This document shows, in pieces, positions 1 to 8,817 of a DNA stretch of 64,000 bases. The stretch is from JACRCT01 sp049841135. Its GTDB lineage: Bacteria > Myxococcota > Myxococcia > Myxococcales > UBA5297. The stretch's first letter is position 1. Each line of letters begins with the position of its first letter. The stretch covers positions 248,001 to 312,000 of the forward strand of contig JASGHK010000007.1 in NCBI GenBank assembly GCA_049841135.1. The letters run 5' to 3'. The notes under the pieces were generated by a model. That model did no database searches and was not told the DNA's origin. It saw nothing but the letters and a program-made list of their open reading frames with translations. Made by a program: the position numbers and the translations under genes.

Positions 1-49
1 CGACGTCGATGGTGCGGCGGCCGGTGTTGGTGGGGGCGCTGTCGGACAT
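1..49 (-). CDS. 5' end of an unidentified gene running off the window
   Basis: The reverse strand has an ATG at 49-47 preceded by a GGGAGGG ribosome-binding site about 6 nt upstream. The frame stays open to the window edge. The first residues read MSDSAPTNTGRRTIDV. Only 16 codons are visible, so no function can be assigned. It is divergent from the secreted protein starting at 201. Confidence 0.5.
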   Translation of the reverse strand, partial: MSDSAPTNTGRRTIDV

Positions 50-200
50 CGGGGTCCCTCCCGGGGCGGAGTCAGAGGGGGCTCAACATCCCCGAAAGCG
101 CGGGTGGATGGGAAGGGCCGGCGGCGGTGCGGTTTCCCAGAAGCCAGGAGGCCGCGGAACCCACGGTCGTCCGACGAAGAAGGCTCTCAAGGAGAACCCA

Positions 201-752
201 ATGCGCAAGCTCCTCTTCCGCACCCTGTTCACCGCCGCCGTCACCCTCGCTTCCTTCAGCACCACCATCGTCGTGGCCGAAGCCGCTGCCCCGAAGAAGG
301 AGGCCAAGAAGGCCGACGAGAAGAAGGTGGAGGACAAGAAGGTCGAGGAGAAGAAGGACGGCGCCAAGTCAGCGGATCTCCAGGAAGTCTCCGACGCGGC
401 CTTCGGCTACAAGGTCCTCATCCCCAAGGGCGCCCAGACCCTGCAGAAGGACGAGTACGGGCACGTCTTCAGCCTGCCGCTCAAGGGCGGCAACGAGTAC
501 AACGTCGCCATCGGCAAGGTGCAGGCGAACGGCCTCGAGGACGCGGTGAGCACCGCGACCATGATGGGCACCAAGGAGATCGAGAAGAAGGACGCCGGCG
601 ACTACTACCTGGTCGTCAAGGAGCCCCAGTTCGGCACGCAGGAGGTGCACGTGTACTGGAAGGGCGCCGCGCTCAACGTCAAGTGCACCGGTCCCGACAA
701 GGACAAGGCGAAGCTGATGGAGATGTGCACTTCGCTCAAGCCCGCCAAGTAG
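201..752 (+). CDS. Secreted protein with Lys/Glu-rich linker, function unknown
   Basis: The 183-residue protein starts at an ATG preceded by AAGGAGA (188-194); the frame is open further upstream but without a better start. Residues 1-29 form a signal peptide (basic MRK, hydrophobic core, small residues before AEAAAP). Residues 30-55 are a repetitive Lys/Glu-rich stretch, probably an extended periplasmic linker. The remainder is a small globular domain with two Cys near the C terminus (KCTG, EMCT) that could form a disulfide. I do not recognise the family. It ends at a shared hairpin with the convergent gene downstream. Confidence 0.75.
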   Translation: MRKLLFRTLFTAAVTLASFSTTIVVAEAAAPKKEAKKADEKKVEDKKVEEKKDGAKSADLQEVSDAAFGYKVLIPKGAQTLQKDEYGHVFSLPLKGGNEYNVAIGKVQANGLEDAVSTATMMGTKEIEKKDAGDYYLVVKEPQFGTQEVHVYWKGAALNVKCTGPDKDKAKLMEMCTSLKPAK

Positions 753-780
753 CCGCTCGAATCAGGGAAGGCAGGAAGAT

Positions 781-816
781 CGAAGGGCCGGCGTCCCGGG
801 CGGAGCTGGCCCTTCG
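781..816. terminator. Convergent intergenic hairpin
   Basis: A perfect 9-bp stem (CGAAGGGCC at 781-789, GGCCCTTCG at 808-816) lies between two converging genes and is followed on the plus strand by GCTTTTC. The loop is 18 nt. It probably acts as a bidirectional terminator. The T tract is short, so this rests on stem and position. Confidence 0.55.
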
Positions 817-821
817 GCTTT

Positions 822-1643
822 TCAACGCGCGGCCCGGCGGATGCTCAGCGCGAAGCGGGCGAACGGGTAGCGACGCTCGAACTCGGCGACGGTCATCGAG
901 AGCCGCCCCTCGAGCGGGTCGGCGATCACCAGCTGCTCGCCGGTGCGCTCCAGCAGCGCCACGAAGTGGCCGGCCGCGCCCACCTTCACACCCAGGATGG
1001 CGGGTGCGACCACCTCCTGGACTTGCTCGGGCGCGGTGAAGGTCGCGTCGAATCCACGGGAGCGAAGGGCGCGCGCCAGCAACCAGTTGAGGGTGCCGGT
1101 CCTCGTCGACGAGGCCTCGTGCGCGAGCTGGAGCTCCGTCGCAGGCTCGCCGAAGGTCTTCAGGATGGTCGCCGCGGCGCAGGGGCCGCAGGTCGAGGGC
1201 GTGCTCTGCAGGCAGACGCCGTCGCGCCACTCGTCGTGGATCTTCGAGGCCGGCAAGGTCCCGAGCCAGGGCTTGGCGAAGGCGATGACGAGCAGGCCAG
1301 CGAGGACACCAAGCCCTCGGGCAACGGCGGCCCAGCCCCACGGTGGGCGACCACCAGCGTGCTGGTCGACCCGGGCGCGCTCGCGGAGCCAGCCGGCGAA
1401 ACAGCCGCTCAGGAGGCCCACTCCCGCCGGGAGCAGGTCGGTCCAGGCCTGGCTGCGCCACTGGAAGTACCAGGGAGCGTCCAAGGCCGGCAGATGGAGG
1501 TAGTAGGCGGGGAAGAGTCCCCAGGGCAGAGCGATCGCCGCTCCGGCGACGAGAAGCGCACAGCGTCGCGAGGCCCGACGCCAGCCGGCGTACCCGGCGG
1601 CGAACAAGGCGAGGGCGGTGGCGAAGAGCGGAAGGATCATCAT
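822..1643 (-). CDS. Membrane-anchored C39-like cysteine peptidase domain protein
   Basis: The 273-residue protein has about four N-terminal membrane segments (roughly residues 3-20, 28-48, 70-88, 107-124) and then a C39-like domain. The putative nucleophile is Cys152 in STPSTCGPCAAA. The His is probably His226 in GHFVALLER, and Asp242 in IADP completes the triad pattern. C39 domains process bacteriocin or double-glycine leaders; here there is no ABC transporter domain or neighbour, so the substrate is unknown. A longer reading frame would overlap hisS, so I chose the ATG at 1643, which has AGGA about 9 nt upstream. Activity is inferred from motifs only. Confidence 0.7.
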   Translation of the reverse strand: MMILPLFATALALFAAGYAGWRRASRRCALLVAGAAIALPWGLFPAYYLHLPALDAPWYFQWRSQAWTDLLPAGVGLLSGCFAGWLRERARVDQHAGGRPPWGWAAVARGLGVLAGLLVIAFAKPWLGTLPASKIHDEWRDGVCLQSTPSTCGPCAAATILKTFGEPATELQLAHEASSTRTGTLNWLLARALRSRGFDATFTAPEQVQEVVAPAILGVKVGAAGHFVALLERTGEQLVIADPLEGRLSMTVAEFERRYPFARFALSIRRAAR

Positions 1644-1737
1644 CGCGGGCGAATCCTGGGGCTGGAGGATAGCTTCACTCGCTGCCGGCGCGGGATGCGG
1701 GTAGATTGCCGCCCCGATTTCGGACCAGGAGCTGCCC

Positions 1738-3121
1738 ATGGCCAACAAGATCAACACCGCCCCGCCCAAGGGCTCGCGCGACTTCCTGCCGGGCGACGTG
1801 CGCCGCCGCGAGTTCGTCCTCGACGTGGTCCGCCGCGTCTACCGCAAGTACGGCTTCGACCCGCTCGAGACGCCGGCGATGGAGCGCCTGGACACGCTGA
1901 TGGGCAAGTACGGCGACGAGGGCGACCAGCTCATCTTCCGGGTCCTGCACCGCGGCGAGACCCTGCGCAGCGTGCTCGAGGGCGGCAAGCCGGTGCTGGA
2001 GAAGGACCTGGCCGACACCGCGCTGCGCTACGACTTGACCGTCCCGCTCGCCCGCGTCTACGCCGAGCACCAGGGGCAGCTGCCGCGCTACTTCAAGCGC
2101 TACCAGAATCCAGCCCGTGTGGCGCGCGGACCGCCCGGCCAAGGGCCGCTTCCGCGAGTTCTACCAGTGCGACGTCGACATCATCGGCAGCGAGAGCATG
2201 GTCTGCGAGGTCGAGGTCGCCAGCGCGCTCAGCGAGATCCTCGAGACGCTCGGCTTCAAGGACGCCGTCATCCGCCTGAACCACCGCGGCCTGCTCAGCG
2301 GGCTCATCGAGGCCAGCGGCGTGCCGGCCAACCTCGAGGTCACCGCCATCACCGCGCTCGACAAGCTCGACAAGATCGGCGCCGACGGCGTGGCCAACGA
2401 GCTTCAGGAGCGCGGCGTGAGTGCCGAGGCAGCCAAGGCGCTGCTCGAGCGCGCGGCGCTGGCCGCCAAGGCCACCACCAACGACACGCTCCTGCCGCTG
2501 CTCGCCGAGGCGGTGAAGGGCTCGGCGGCGGGCGAGGCGGGGCTCGCGGCGCTGCGGCAGCTCCTGGCCTACTCGGAGCACGCGCCGTGTGGAGCGCGGC
2601 TCAAGCTGGACCCGAGCCTCGCGCGCGGCCTGAGCTACTACACGGGCCCCATCTTCGAAATCCAGGTGCCCGACCTCGCCGGCTCGCTCGGCGGCGGCGG
2701 CCGCTACGACAACCTCATCGGCATGTTCCTGGGCCGCAAGGTTCCGGCGGTGGGCTTCTCGCTGGGCCTCGAGCGCATCCTGGTGGTGATGGAAGAGCGC
2801 AAGATGTTCCCGGCCGTCGACGCCGGCGCCGAGGTGCTGATGCTGCGGGTCGAGGAGGAGACCACCACCGCGACCCTCGACGCCCTCAAGGCGCTGCGCG
2901 CCGCGGGGATCGCGGTCGAGCTGTTCCCCGACGTCGACAAGAAGGGCAAGCAGTTCCAGTTCGGCTCGGAGCGCGGCTGCAAGCTCGGCGTCTTCGTCGG
3001 AGCCCAGGAGCGCGACGCGCAGGCCGTGGGCGTCAAGGACCTGAAGACGCTGGAGATCACCAACGTGCCCGTCGCGGAGCTGGCCGCACGCGTGCTCAAG
3101 CTGCTCGGCCGCGCATCGTAG
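1738..3121 (+). CDS. hisS: Histidyl-tRNA synthetase (one apparent +1 frame break)
   Basis: Class II aminoacyl-tRNA synthetase that charges tRNA-His in the cytoplasm. The N terminus reads PPKGSRDFLPGD. Motif 2 is split by the frame break, with REFYQCDVDIIG immediately after it. The HisRS-specific motif is RGLSYYTGPIFEI, and motif 3 contains GGGGRYDNLIG and GFSLGLERI, followed by an anticodon-binding domain. The frame changes at about 2107: reading CCAGATCC in place of CCAGAATCC restores KRYQIQPVWRADRPAKGRF and gives a 460-residue protein of normal length. Because the gene is essential, the extra A is more likely a sequence error than a real mutation. A GC-rich hairpin follows the stop. Confidence 0.93.
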
Positions 3122-3134
3122 GCGCCTCGACGCA

Positions 3135-3160
3135 GGCGCGCAGGAAGGCTCCTGCGCGCC
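3135..3160 (+). terminator. Hairpin after hisS
   Basis: A perfect 11-bp GC-rich stem (3135-3145 with 3150-3160) with loop AGGC lies 14 nt after the hisS stop. There is no T tract, so termination would depend on another mechanism. It also faces the 3' end of the convergent M56 peptidase gene. Confidence 0.5.
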
Positions 3161-3266
3161 CGCGGGACACACCTCTGCCGTGGGCCGCCCGGACGAAGGG
3201 CAGGTCGGAGCACGGGCCGGAGGTGACGGGAGGCGCGCCCCCTGGGATCAGGCGGACGCGGGGGAC

Positions 3267-4433
3267 CTACTTGATGTCGAGCAGGTAGGTGTGGCGCTGC
3301 CCGTCAGCGGTCCAGACGAGCAGGGTGGTGCGTCCGCGCCCGGTGGCCCAGACCAGCACCTGCGTCTTGCCGAACGGGCGGACGTCCGCGACGGTGGGGT
3401 CGCCGATGGCGATGCGCGCCACCTCGGAGAAGTGGAGCAGCCTCTGGTTGCCGACCGTCAAGGCGATGGTCGAGCCGTCCGGCTCGTTGCCTTCGGCGAA
3501 GGCAGGCAGGCTGGGCAGCATCATCGCGCCGGCCGCGAGCAGGGCGGCCAGGGCCAGCGCGGGCAGCAGCGGGGCGGAGCGGTGCCGGGTGGGGTTCGTC
3601 AACATCTGGATTCTCCTTTCGAGGGAGTGGGGCTCCAGCGCGACCTCTCCGGCCTCCCTTGGACCGAAGCGGTGCAGCTCGGCGACGTCGACGAGCAGGT
3701 GGGCGTAGGCGCGCGGGGCCACCGCGCCGAGGCGGGCATCCACGGCCATCTCGCGCGCGAGGCCTATCTCCTGGCACAGCCGCGCGGCGAAGGGGTGGAG
3801 GGTGAAGGGCACCTTGAACAGCTCGAGCGCGACCGCGGTCCAGTGGTCGCCGCGGGCCAGGTGCGTCAGCTCGTGGCGCAGCACCAGCTCCAGCGCCGGC
3901 GCGTCGAGCGCGCGGGCGATGACCTCGGGCAAGACGACGGTGGGGCGCGGCAGCGCCAGCACGAACGGCAGGGCGGCGCGCCTGCTGACGACGAGCCGCG
4001 GCGGGGCGACCTCCAGCTCGCGCGCCAGGCGATCGACCACGTCCGCGGCCCCCTCGGGCAACGGCGCTTCGCCGCGGGAGAGGGACCCGTCGCGGGCGAA
4101 GGTCCAGGCCAGCCGGGCCAGTCCGAGCGCGACCAATGCCAGCCAGGCGAGCGCCAGCGCGGCCAGCGGCGCCAGGGCTGCCCGCGCCGCGTCGGGCGTC
4201 AGGCCCGGAAGCGATGCCACGGCCGACGGGACCGGCCGGGACGCGCGGAGCAGGGCGGCCGCGCTGCCGAAGGGGACGAAGAGCAGCGCCGTGGCCAGTC
4301 CCAGCGCGAAGGTGAGCGTGCGTGCCCGGCTCGCAGGAGCGGCGCCCGGCCGGCCTCGCGCGGCCAGCCAGAGCAGCGGCAGGCCGAGCCAGGCGAGCAG
4401 GGCGCTCGCAACCCAGGCGGACAGCCCGCTCAT
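3267..4433 (-). CDS. M56 (BlaR1/MecR1-like) membrane metallopeptidase with secretin-type short domain
   Basis: This 388-residue protein has N-terminal membrane helices (about 5-25, 40-62, 88-110), then a zinc peptidase domain with HELTH at 187-191 and a downstream EMAVD motif supplying the third ligand. In the family, BlaR1/MecR1 sense a signal and cleave the partner repressor. Another membrane segment lies near 287-306. Instead of a penicillin-binding sensor domain, residues about 322-388 resemble the short domain at the N terminus of pilus or T2SS/T3SS secretins (VGNQRLLHFSEVARIAIGD, then VADVRP). It overlaps the repressor gene upstream by 4 nt (ATGA), so the two are translationally coupled. 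The natural signal is unknown; the C-terminal domain suggests envelope sensing, but that is inference. Confidence 0.85.
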   Translation of the reverse strand: MSGLSAWVASALLAWLGLPLLWLAARGRPGAAPASRARTLTFALGLATALLFVPFGSAAALLRASRPVPSAVASLPGLTPDAARAALAPLAALALAWLALVALGLARLAWTFARDGSLSRGEAPLPEGAADVVDRLARELEVAPPRLVVSRRAALPFVLALPRPTVVLPEVIARALDAPALELVLRHELTHLARGDHWTAVALELFKVPFTLHPFAARLCQEIGLAREMAVDARLGAVAPRAYAHLLVDVAELHRFGPREAGEVALEPHSLERRIQMLTNPTRHRSAPLLPALALAALLAAGAMMLPSLPAFAEGNEPDGSTIALTVGNQRLLHFSEVARIAIGDPTVADVRPFGKTQVLVWATGRGRTTLLVWTADGQRHTYLLDIK

Positions 4434-4840
4434 CCCTTCCTCCCCTTGCGCGTCTCCAGCTGCTGGTCGATGCGCTCGCGCAGCGCCTGCAGCTCCTCGC
4501 GGGAGAGCGCCTCGTCCTCGATGAGCCCCGCCACCAGCGTCTGCGGGCTGCCGCCGAAGAGGCGGTCGATGAGGTCGCGGGCGTGCATCCGCCGGGCCTT
4601 CTGCGGCTCGACCGCGGGCTTGAACAGGTGGGCCTTGCCGCCGGCAGGGTGCGGGCCGTGCGTCACATAGCCCTTCTGCTCGAGGATGCGCACGAGGGTG
4701 AGCACGGTCGTGTAGGCCAGGTCCTTGCCGAGCTTCTCCAGGACCTGCTGCACGGTGGCCTCGCCGAGGTGCCAGAGGGCCTGCATGACCTCGGACTCGG
4801 CGCGGGTGAGGACGGGGAGGGGGCGGGCGGGCGTTTTCAT
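4430..4840 (-). CDS. BlaI/MecI/CopY-family transcriptional repressor
   Basis: Winged-helix repressor of 136 residues. The DNA-binding domain (about 8-75) contains LTRAESEVMQALWHLGEATV and LAYTTVLTLVRILEQKGYV, typical of BlaI/MecI. The C-terminal helices (EALSREELQALRERIDQQL) fit the dimerisation and cleavage region. Its stop codon overlaps the start of the M56 peptidase gene, so this is a classic repressor/sensor-peptidase pair. A sigma70-like promoter overlaps the alternative in-frame ATG at 4852. Transcription would begin near 4844, so I chose the ATG at 4840, which leaves almost no leader. Confidence 0.88.
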   Translation of the reverse strand: MKTPARPLPVLTRAESEVMQALWHLGEATVQQVLEKLGKDLAYTTVLTLVRILEQKGYVTHGPHPAGGKAHLFKPAVEPQKARRMHARDLIDRLFGGSPQTLVAGLIEDEALSREELQALRERIDQQLETRKGRKG

Positions 4841-4850
4841 TACGAAGAAC

Positions 4851-4880
4851 ATAGTAGACGAGCGCTCGCCGGGTCGTCAA
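4851..4880 (-). promoter_or_regulatory. Sigma70-like promoter of the repressor/M56 operon
   Basis: On the reverse strand TTGACG (4880-4875) and TACTAT (4856-4851) are separated by 18 bp. The predicted transcription start is only a few bases before the ATG at 4840, so the mRNA may be leaderless or nearly so. Confidence 0.6.
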
Positions 4881-4896
4881 CTAGGCTTTTAGTAGA
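4852..4896. promoter_or_regulatory. Candidate BlaI-type operator repeats
   Basis: TAGTAGA occurs twice, at 4852-4858 and 4890-4896, flanking the promoter. On the reverse strand the upstream copy sits in ACTA-N6-TAGT, an inverted repeat resembling the TACTA/TAGTA half-sites bound by BlaI and MecI. Autoregulation is usual in this family. The assignment is by resemblance only. Confidence 0.4.
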
Positions 4897-5038
4897 AGTG
4901 GCTGCCTTGGGCGCGACGTCGTCCTCCTCGGCCGAGCCGTGGCTTTGACAGACGACTTCGGTCCGGCGCTGCGCTTCCCCGCGAACTTCCGAACCGAAGC
5001 CTTCCCCGGGACGCGCCCTCCCGCTAGCATCCCGTCCG

Positions 5039-7001
5039 ATGGCCACCCAATACATCGCCCTTGGTCCGATGCTCTCCGGCGAGGGCTCGCGGGCCTTCAT
5101 CGGCCTGCGCATCGCCGACGGTGAAGCCAGCCCCTGCGCGCTCATCTGGGTGCCCGAGGCCACGCTCCACGAGCCCGAGAAGATCGAGCAGCTCAAGCGC
5201 GACACCGCGCGCGCCGCCGGCCTCGTCCACCCCAACATCGTGCGCGTCTACGGCCTGGTGGAGATCGAGCCGAGCCTGGCGCGCGTCGTCGAGTTCGCCG
5301 ACGCCGAGTCGCTGCGCAAGGTGCTCGACGTCACCAAGCGCCTGCCCACGCCGTTCGCGGCGCTCGCGGCTTGCGACGCCGCCCTGGGCGTGCAGTACGC
5401 GCACGTGGCCGGCAACGAGGACGGCACCCCGCTCGTCCACGGCGACCTGCGCCCCGAGACGATGCTGACGAGCTACAACGGCCGCACCAAGGTCTCCGGC
5501 TACGGCGCGCTCAACGTGGCGCCCAAGGAGATGGGCGGCAAGCGGGTGATGGGCCGGCGCCTGCACTGCGCCCCCGAGCAGATCATCGGCGGCCGCGAGG
5601 CGGTCACCGTCACCACCGACGTCTACCTGCTGGGCCTCATCCTCTACGAGTGCCTGACCGGGTCCATCCCCTTCGCCGACGACAAGAACTTCGACAAGGC
5701 CGTGCTCGCCAAGCAGCTGCCGCTGCTCAACAGCGAGCTGGTGCCGCCCAAGCTGCGGCCGGTCATCGGCAAGGCGATGGCCAAGAAGGGGCCGCAGCGC
5801 TACGCCAGCGTGCAGGAATTCCGCGCGGCGGTGGAGGAGGCGGTCGAGCTGCCGGACCACGCCGACTTCGCCGAGTTCCTCTCGCGCGAGTTCAAGGTCG
5901 ACGACGCCCGCCTCGCGCGGCAGAAGGTCATCGACAACGGCATGGAGGAGTGGGTCCTCAAGAAGGGCTTCCGCATCGCGCCCGCGCCTCCGCCGCCCCC
6001 GCGGCGCAAGCCCAAGCCGGTGGAGCCTCCGCCTGCTCCTGCTCAAGTCGCTCCGGCCCCCGCGCTCCCTGCGCCGGTCGCCTCTGCTCCGGCTCCTGCT
6101 CCTGCTCAAGTCGCTCCGGCCGTGGCTGCCGCGGCCCCAGCCCAGCCAGCCGCGTCTCCTGCGCCCGCCCCGATTGCGCCGGCGCCCGCTGCACCTGCCG
6201 CCGCGCCGCCTCCCGCGCCTGCCCCTGTTCGCGCAGATCCTCACGCGGTGCCCGCGGTTCAAGCCGCCCCTGCCAAGCCAGCACGCAGCCCGTGGGTCAT
6301 CGTCGTCCCGGTGATGGTCGCCGGCCTGGGCGTGGCGTTCTGGTTGGGCAAGAGGCTCGCAGCAGCCTGGCCAGCCGCAGGTGCCGGTCGCTGCGCCGGC
6401 GGGGCTGGACGCAGCTTCCCCCCCGGTGGCCGTACGCCCGCCCGAGGTCGCGGTGGGCGTCGCTGGGCCCGATGCGAAGCTGGCGCCGCTGGTCGCTCCC
6501 AAGCCCGAAGCGAAGCCGGCGGGACTCAAGCGCCCCGTCGAGCCCAAGCCCGCCTCGGACGCTCCGACGCCATCCCCGAAGGCCGCGGCCGCCAAGGCCA
6601 CGCTCGACATCTCGGTCGAGCCGGCGGTCAACGTGACCATCGACGGCAAGCCCGCGGGCAAGACGCCGCTGCAGGCCGAGGTGACGGTGGGCGTTCACAA
6701 GCTCGCGTTCACCGATCCGGCGCAGGGCATCTCCATCGTCCGCACCGTCAAGGCCAAGGCCGGCACCAACCCCATCTCCTTCACCATCGGCCGCGGCTCG
6801 GTGGTCGTGAACTGTCCGGCGGGCGCCGAGGTGCGCGTCGACGGCAGGGTCGTGGGCACCACGCCGCTCAAGGGGCCGGTGCCGGTCGTCGAAGGCAGCC
6901 ACCGCATCCAGGTGAGCAAGGGCGGGGCGAAGTGGCAGCAGGCCTTCGACGTCGCCGACGGCGAGCAGATGAGCTTCGAGGTCGAGATCTCCGGCGAGTG
7001 A
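5039..7001 (+). CDS. Membrane pseudokinase with PEGA domains (one apparent +1 frame break)
   Basis: The reconstructed 653-residue protein has four parts: an N-terminal Hanks-type kinase fold (1-280), a long Pro/Ala-rich region (about 315-415), a membrane segment (about 420-440) and two PEGA domains (about 520-650; VTIDGKPAGKTPL and VRVDGRVVGTTPL). The kinase fold appears inactive. There is no glycine loop and no VAIK lysine (CALIWVPEA), HRD is HGDLRPETM (D136), and the DFG motif is replaced by SGYGALN. It may act as a scaffold linking a cytoplasmic partner to an envelope-facing PEGA region. The frame changes near 6352; removing one base gives GKGSQQPGQPQVPV and joins the halves. Confidence 0.78.
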
Positions 7002-7229
7002 GCGACACGCGAGCCGCCCGGCAATAGAACGGCGCGCCGTTCGTTGAAGGGCTGGTCACGGGCGTCAACCATCGTGATTCGGTGAAGGCGGCGGTGCCGT
7101 CCTGGCGGTGGACCCGCTCGAGCAGGGGTGCTCTAGTCTCCGGAAAGCTTTGGAACATCACACGTTTGGCTGCCTCGGAAGCAACCCGGACGTCCGGAAG
7201 ACATCCAAACGGCTCGAGAAGAGGTGGGA

Positions 7230-7643
7230 ATGCCCGCCCTGGACTACCAGATCGTCAAGAACGCGCCGACCGAGGCCATCGTGGAGCTGTACCAGGCCGG
7301 CGGCTGGTGGAAGGAGAGCGCCGAGTGGCGCTCGATCATCCCCAGGATGATCGAAGGCAGCTTCGCCTTCATGGTGGCCCGGGATGCGGAAGGCCGGTTG
7401 GTGGGCATGGGGCGGGCCATCTCGGACGGAGTGAGCGATGCATACATCCAAGACGTCGTCGTGTTGCGCTCTCACCGTGGCCAAGGAATCGGTGCCGAGC
7501 TGGTCCGGCGGCTTGCCGAGCATTGCGCCAGCCGCGGCATCTCCTGGATTGGGCTCGTCGCGGAGCCTGGAACCCAGCCGTTCTACGAGCGCCTCGGGTT
7601 CCATGCTTTCGCTGGTCAGCCCATGCTCTACGGACAGGGATGA
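7230..7643 (+). CDS. GNAT-family N-acetyltransferase
   Basis: This 137-residue single-domain GNAT has an acetyl-CoA binding motif VVLRSHRGQGIGAELVRR, the expected R/Q-x-x-G-x-G/A signature. The C-terminal FYERLGFHAF motif is typical of motif B. The ATG at 7230 is preceded by AAGAGG; a GTG 6 nt upstream is also possible. The substrate is unknown. The next gene starts 2 nt after this stop, so the two are probably co-translated. Confidence 0.88.
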   Translation: MPALDYQIVKNAPTEAIVELYQAGGWWKESAEWRSIIPRMIEGSFAFMVARDAEGRLVGMGRAISDGVSDAYIQDVVVLRSHRGQGIGAELVRRLAEHCASRGISWIGLVAEPGTQPFYERLGFHAFAGQPMLYGQG

Positions 7644-7644
7644 C

Positions 7645-8550
7645 GTGAGGACCCGGCTCGGCCTCTCCTTCGAGACCTTCGACCTGTCGCAGGCGGCGGA
7701 GCTCTCGAAGTTCCTGAACGCTCACCCGCAGCCGCTCAGCGGCTACACCGTGGGCATGCTCGCGGCCTGGGATCCCATCTTCCACTACGAGTGGGCGAGG
7801 GCCGAGCCCGACGGCGTGGTCATCGCCTGCACGGTGGACCCCGAGCCCGACCGGCACCTCATCCAGCCGGTGGGGCGCATCTCCGAGGCGGTGCTGCAGC
7901 AGCTCGCCGACGGGGCGACGAAGCTGCCCTACGCGCTCAAGGTCTACGGGTGCAGCCAGCAGTTCCTGGACGAGAACGCGGCCTTCGCCGCCCGCTTCCA
8001 GATCGACGAAGAGGTCATCGCCGACAACTACATCTACCGGGTCGAGGAGCTGGCGACCCTGGCCGGGCGCAAGTTCTCGGCCAAGCGCAACCACATCTCG
8101 CAGGCGGCGCGCGAGTACCACTGGGACGTTCGGGCGCTCTCCGAGGCCGACGCCGATGAGTGCGTGGCGCTGGCCCGCGAGCTGTTCAAGGAGTCGACGC
8201 TCAGCGAGTCCTTCCGGCGCGACCTGGTCGCCTGCGAGATCGCCCTGCGGCACCTGGACAAGCTCGGGCTGCGCGGCACGGTCCTGCTCGTCGAGGGCAA
8301 GATCGTCGCATTCGCCGTCTGGGAGCGGCTCGACGCCAAGACCGCGGTGGTCCACTTCGAGCGCGCGCTGCGCAGCCTCAAGGGCCTCTACCAGGTGCTC
8401 AACCAAGAGACCTGCAAGGTCATGCACGCCGAGGGCTTCGAGCTGGTCAACCGCGAGGAAGACCTGGGCGACGAGGGCCTGCGCAAGGCCAAGCTCTCCT
8501 ACCATCCGCTCAAGCTGGAGAAGGCCTATACGCTGACGATCAAGCGTTAG
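7645..8550 (+). CDS. DUF2156 / phosphatidylglycerol lysyltransferase C-terminal-like protein
   Basis: The 301-residue cytoplasmic protein has the fold and motifs of the DUF2156 family, the GNAT-like aminoacyltransferase domain found at the C terminus of MprF. Recognisable pieces are NYIYRVEELATLAGRKFSAKR, KRNHI, and the terminal EDLGDEGLRKAKLSYHP. No membrane segment is present, so it is a soluble stand-alone version. I chose the GTG at 7645, just after the GNAT stop, with AGGGA upstream; an ATG at 7603 would overlap the GNAT gene. Pairing with a GNAT suggests a shared acyl-transfer job, but the substrate is not visible. Confidence 0.82.
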   Translation: MRTRLGLSFETFDLSQAAELSKFLNAHPQPLSGYTVGMLAAWDPIFHYEWARAEPDGVVIACTVDPEPDRHLIQPVGRISEAVLQQLADGATKLPYALKVYGCSQQFLDENAAFAARFQIDEEVIADNYIYRVEELATLAGRKFSAKRNHISQAAREYHWDVRALSEADADECVALARELFKESTLSESFRRDLVACEIALRHLDKLGLRGTVLLVEGKIVAFAVWERLDAKTAVVHFERALRSLKGLYQVLNQETCKVMHAEGFELVNREEDLGDEGLRKAKLSYHPLKLEKAYTLTIKR

Positions 8551-8551
8551 T

Positions 8552-8746
8552 GGGGCTTCGGGCTGCGGGCTTCGGGTACTGCAGCTCGGCGGCTGACCCG
8601 AAGCCTGGGCGCTGGGCCTCGGGGAGTGCAACCCGAGGCTTGACCCGAAGCCCGAAGCCCGCAGCCCGAAGCCCAACTGGGCCTCGGGTACTGCAACCCG
8701 GGGCTTAACCCGAAGCCCGAAGCCCGCAGCCCGAAGCCCAACTGGG
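8552..8746. repeat. Foldback repeat upstream of hsp20
   Basis: This intergenic block is built from a GAAGCCC-rich unit. A 39-bp direct repeat occurs at 8643-8681 and 8708-8746. A 24-bp arm near 8553-8576 is the exact reverse complement of part of each copy (about 8651-8674 and 8716-8739). The RNA could therefore form alternative long hairpins between the DUF2156 gene and hsp20. It could act as a terminator, an mRNA stability element or a REP-like repeat. Confidence 0.75.
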
Positions 8747-8817
8747 TGCTACCGCCCCGATGCCCGTTCCCTACCTTCGCGCCCGAGACGTACCACCCGA
8801 AGGAGGGGAGCAAGCTC

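Noticed and set aside
2100..2120. Programmed frameshift in hisS
   Set aside because: There is no slippery heptamer or pseudoknot, the same context recurs in unrelated genes, and hisS is not known to use frameshifting. An inserted base is simpler.
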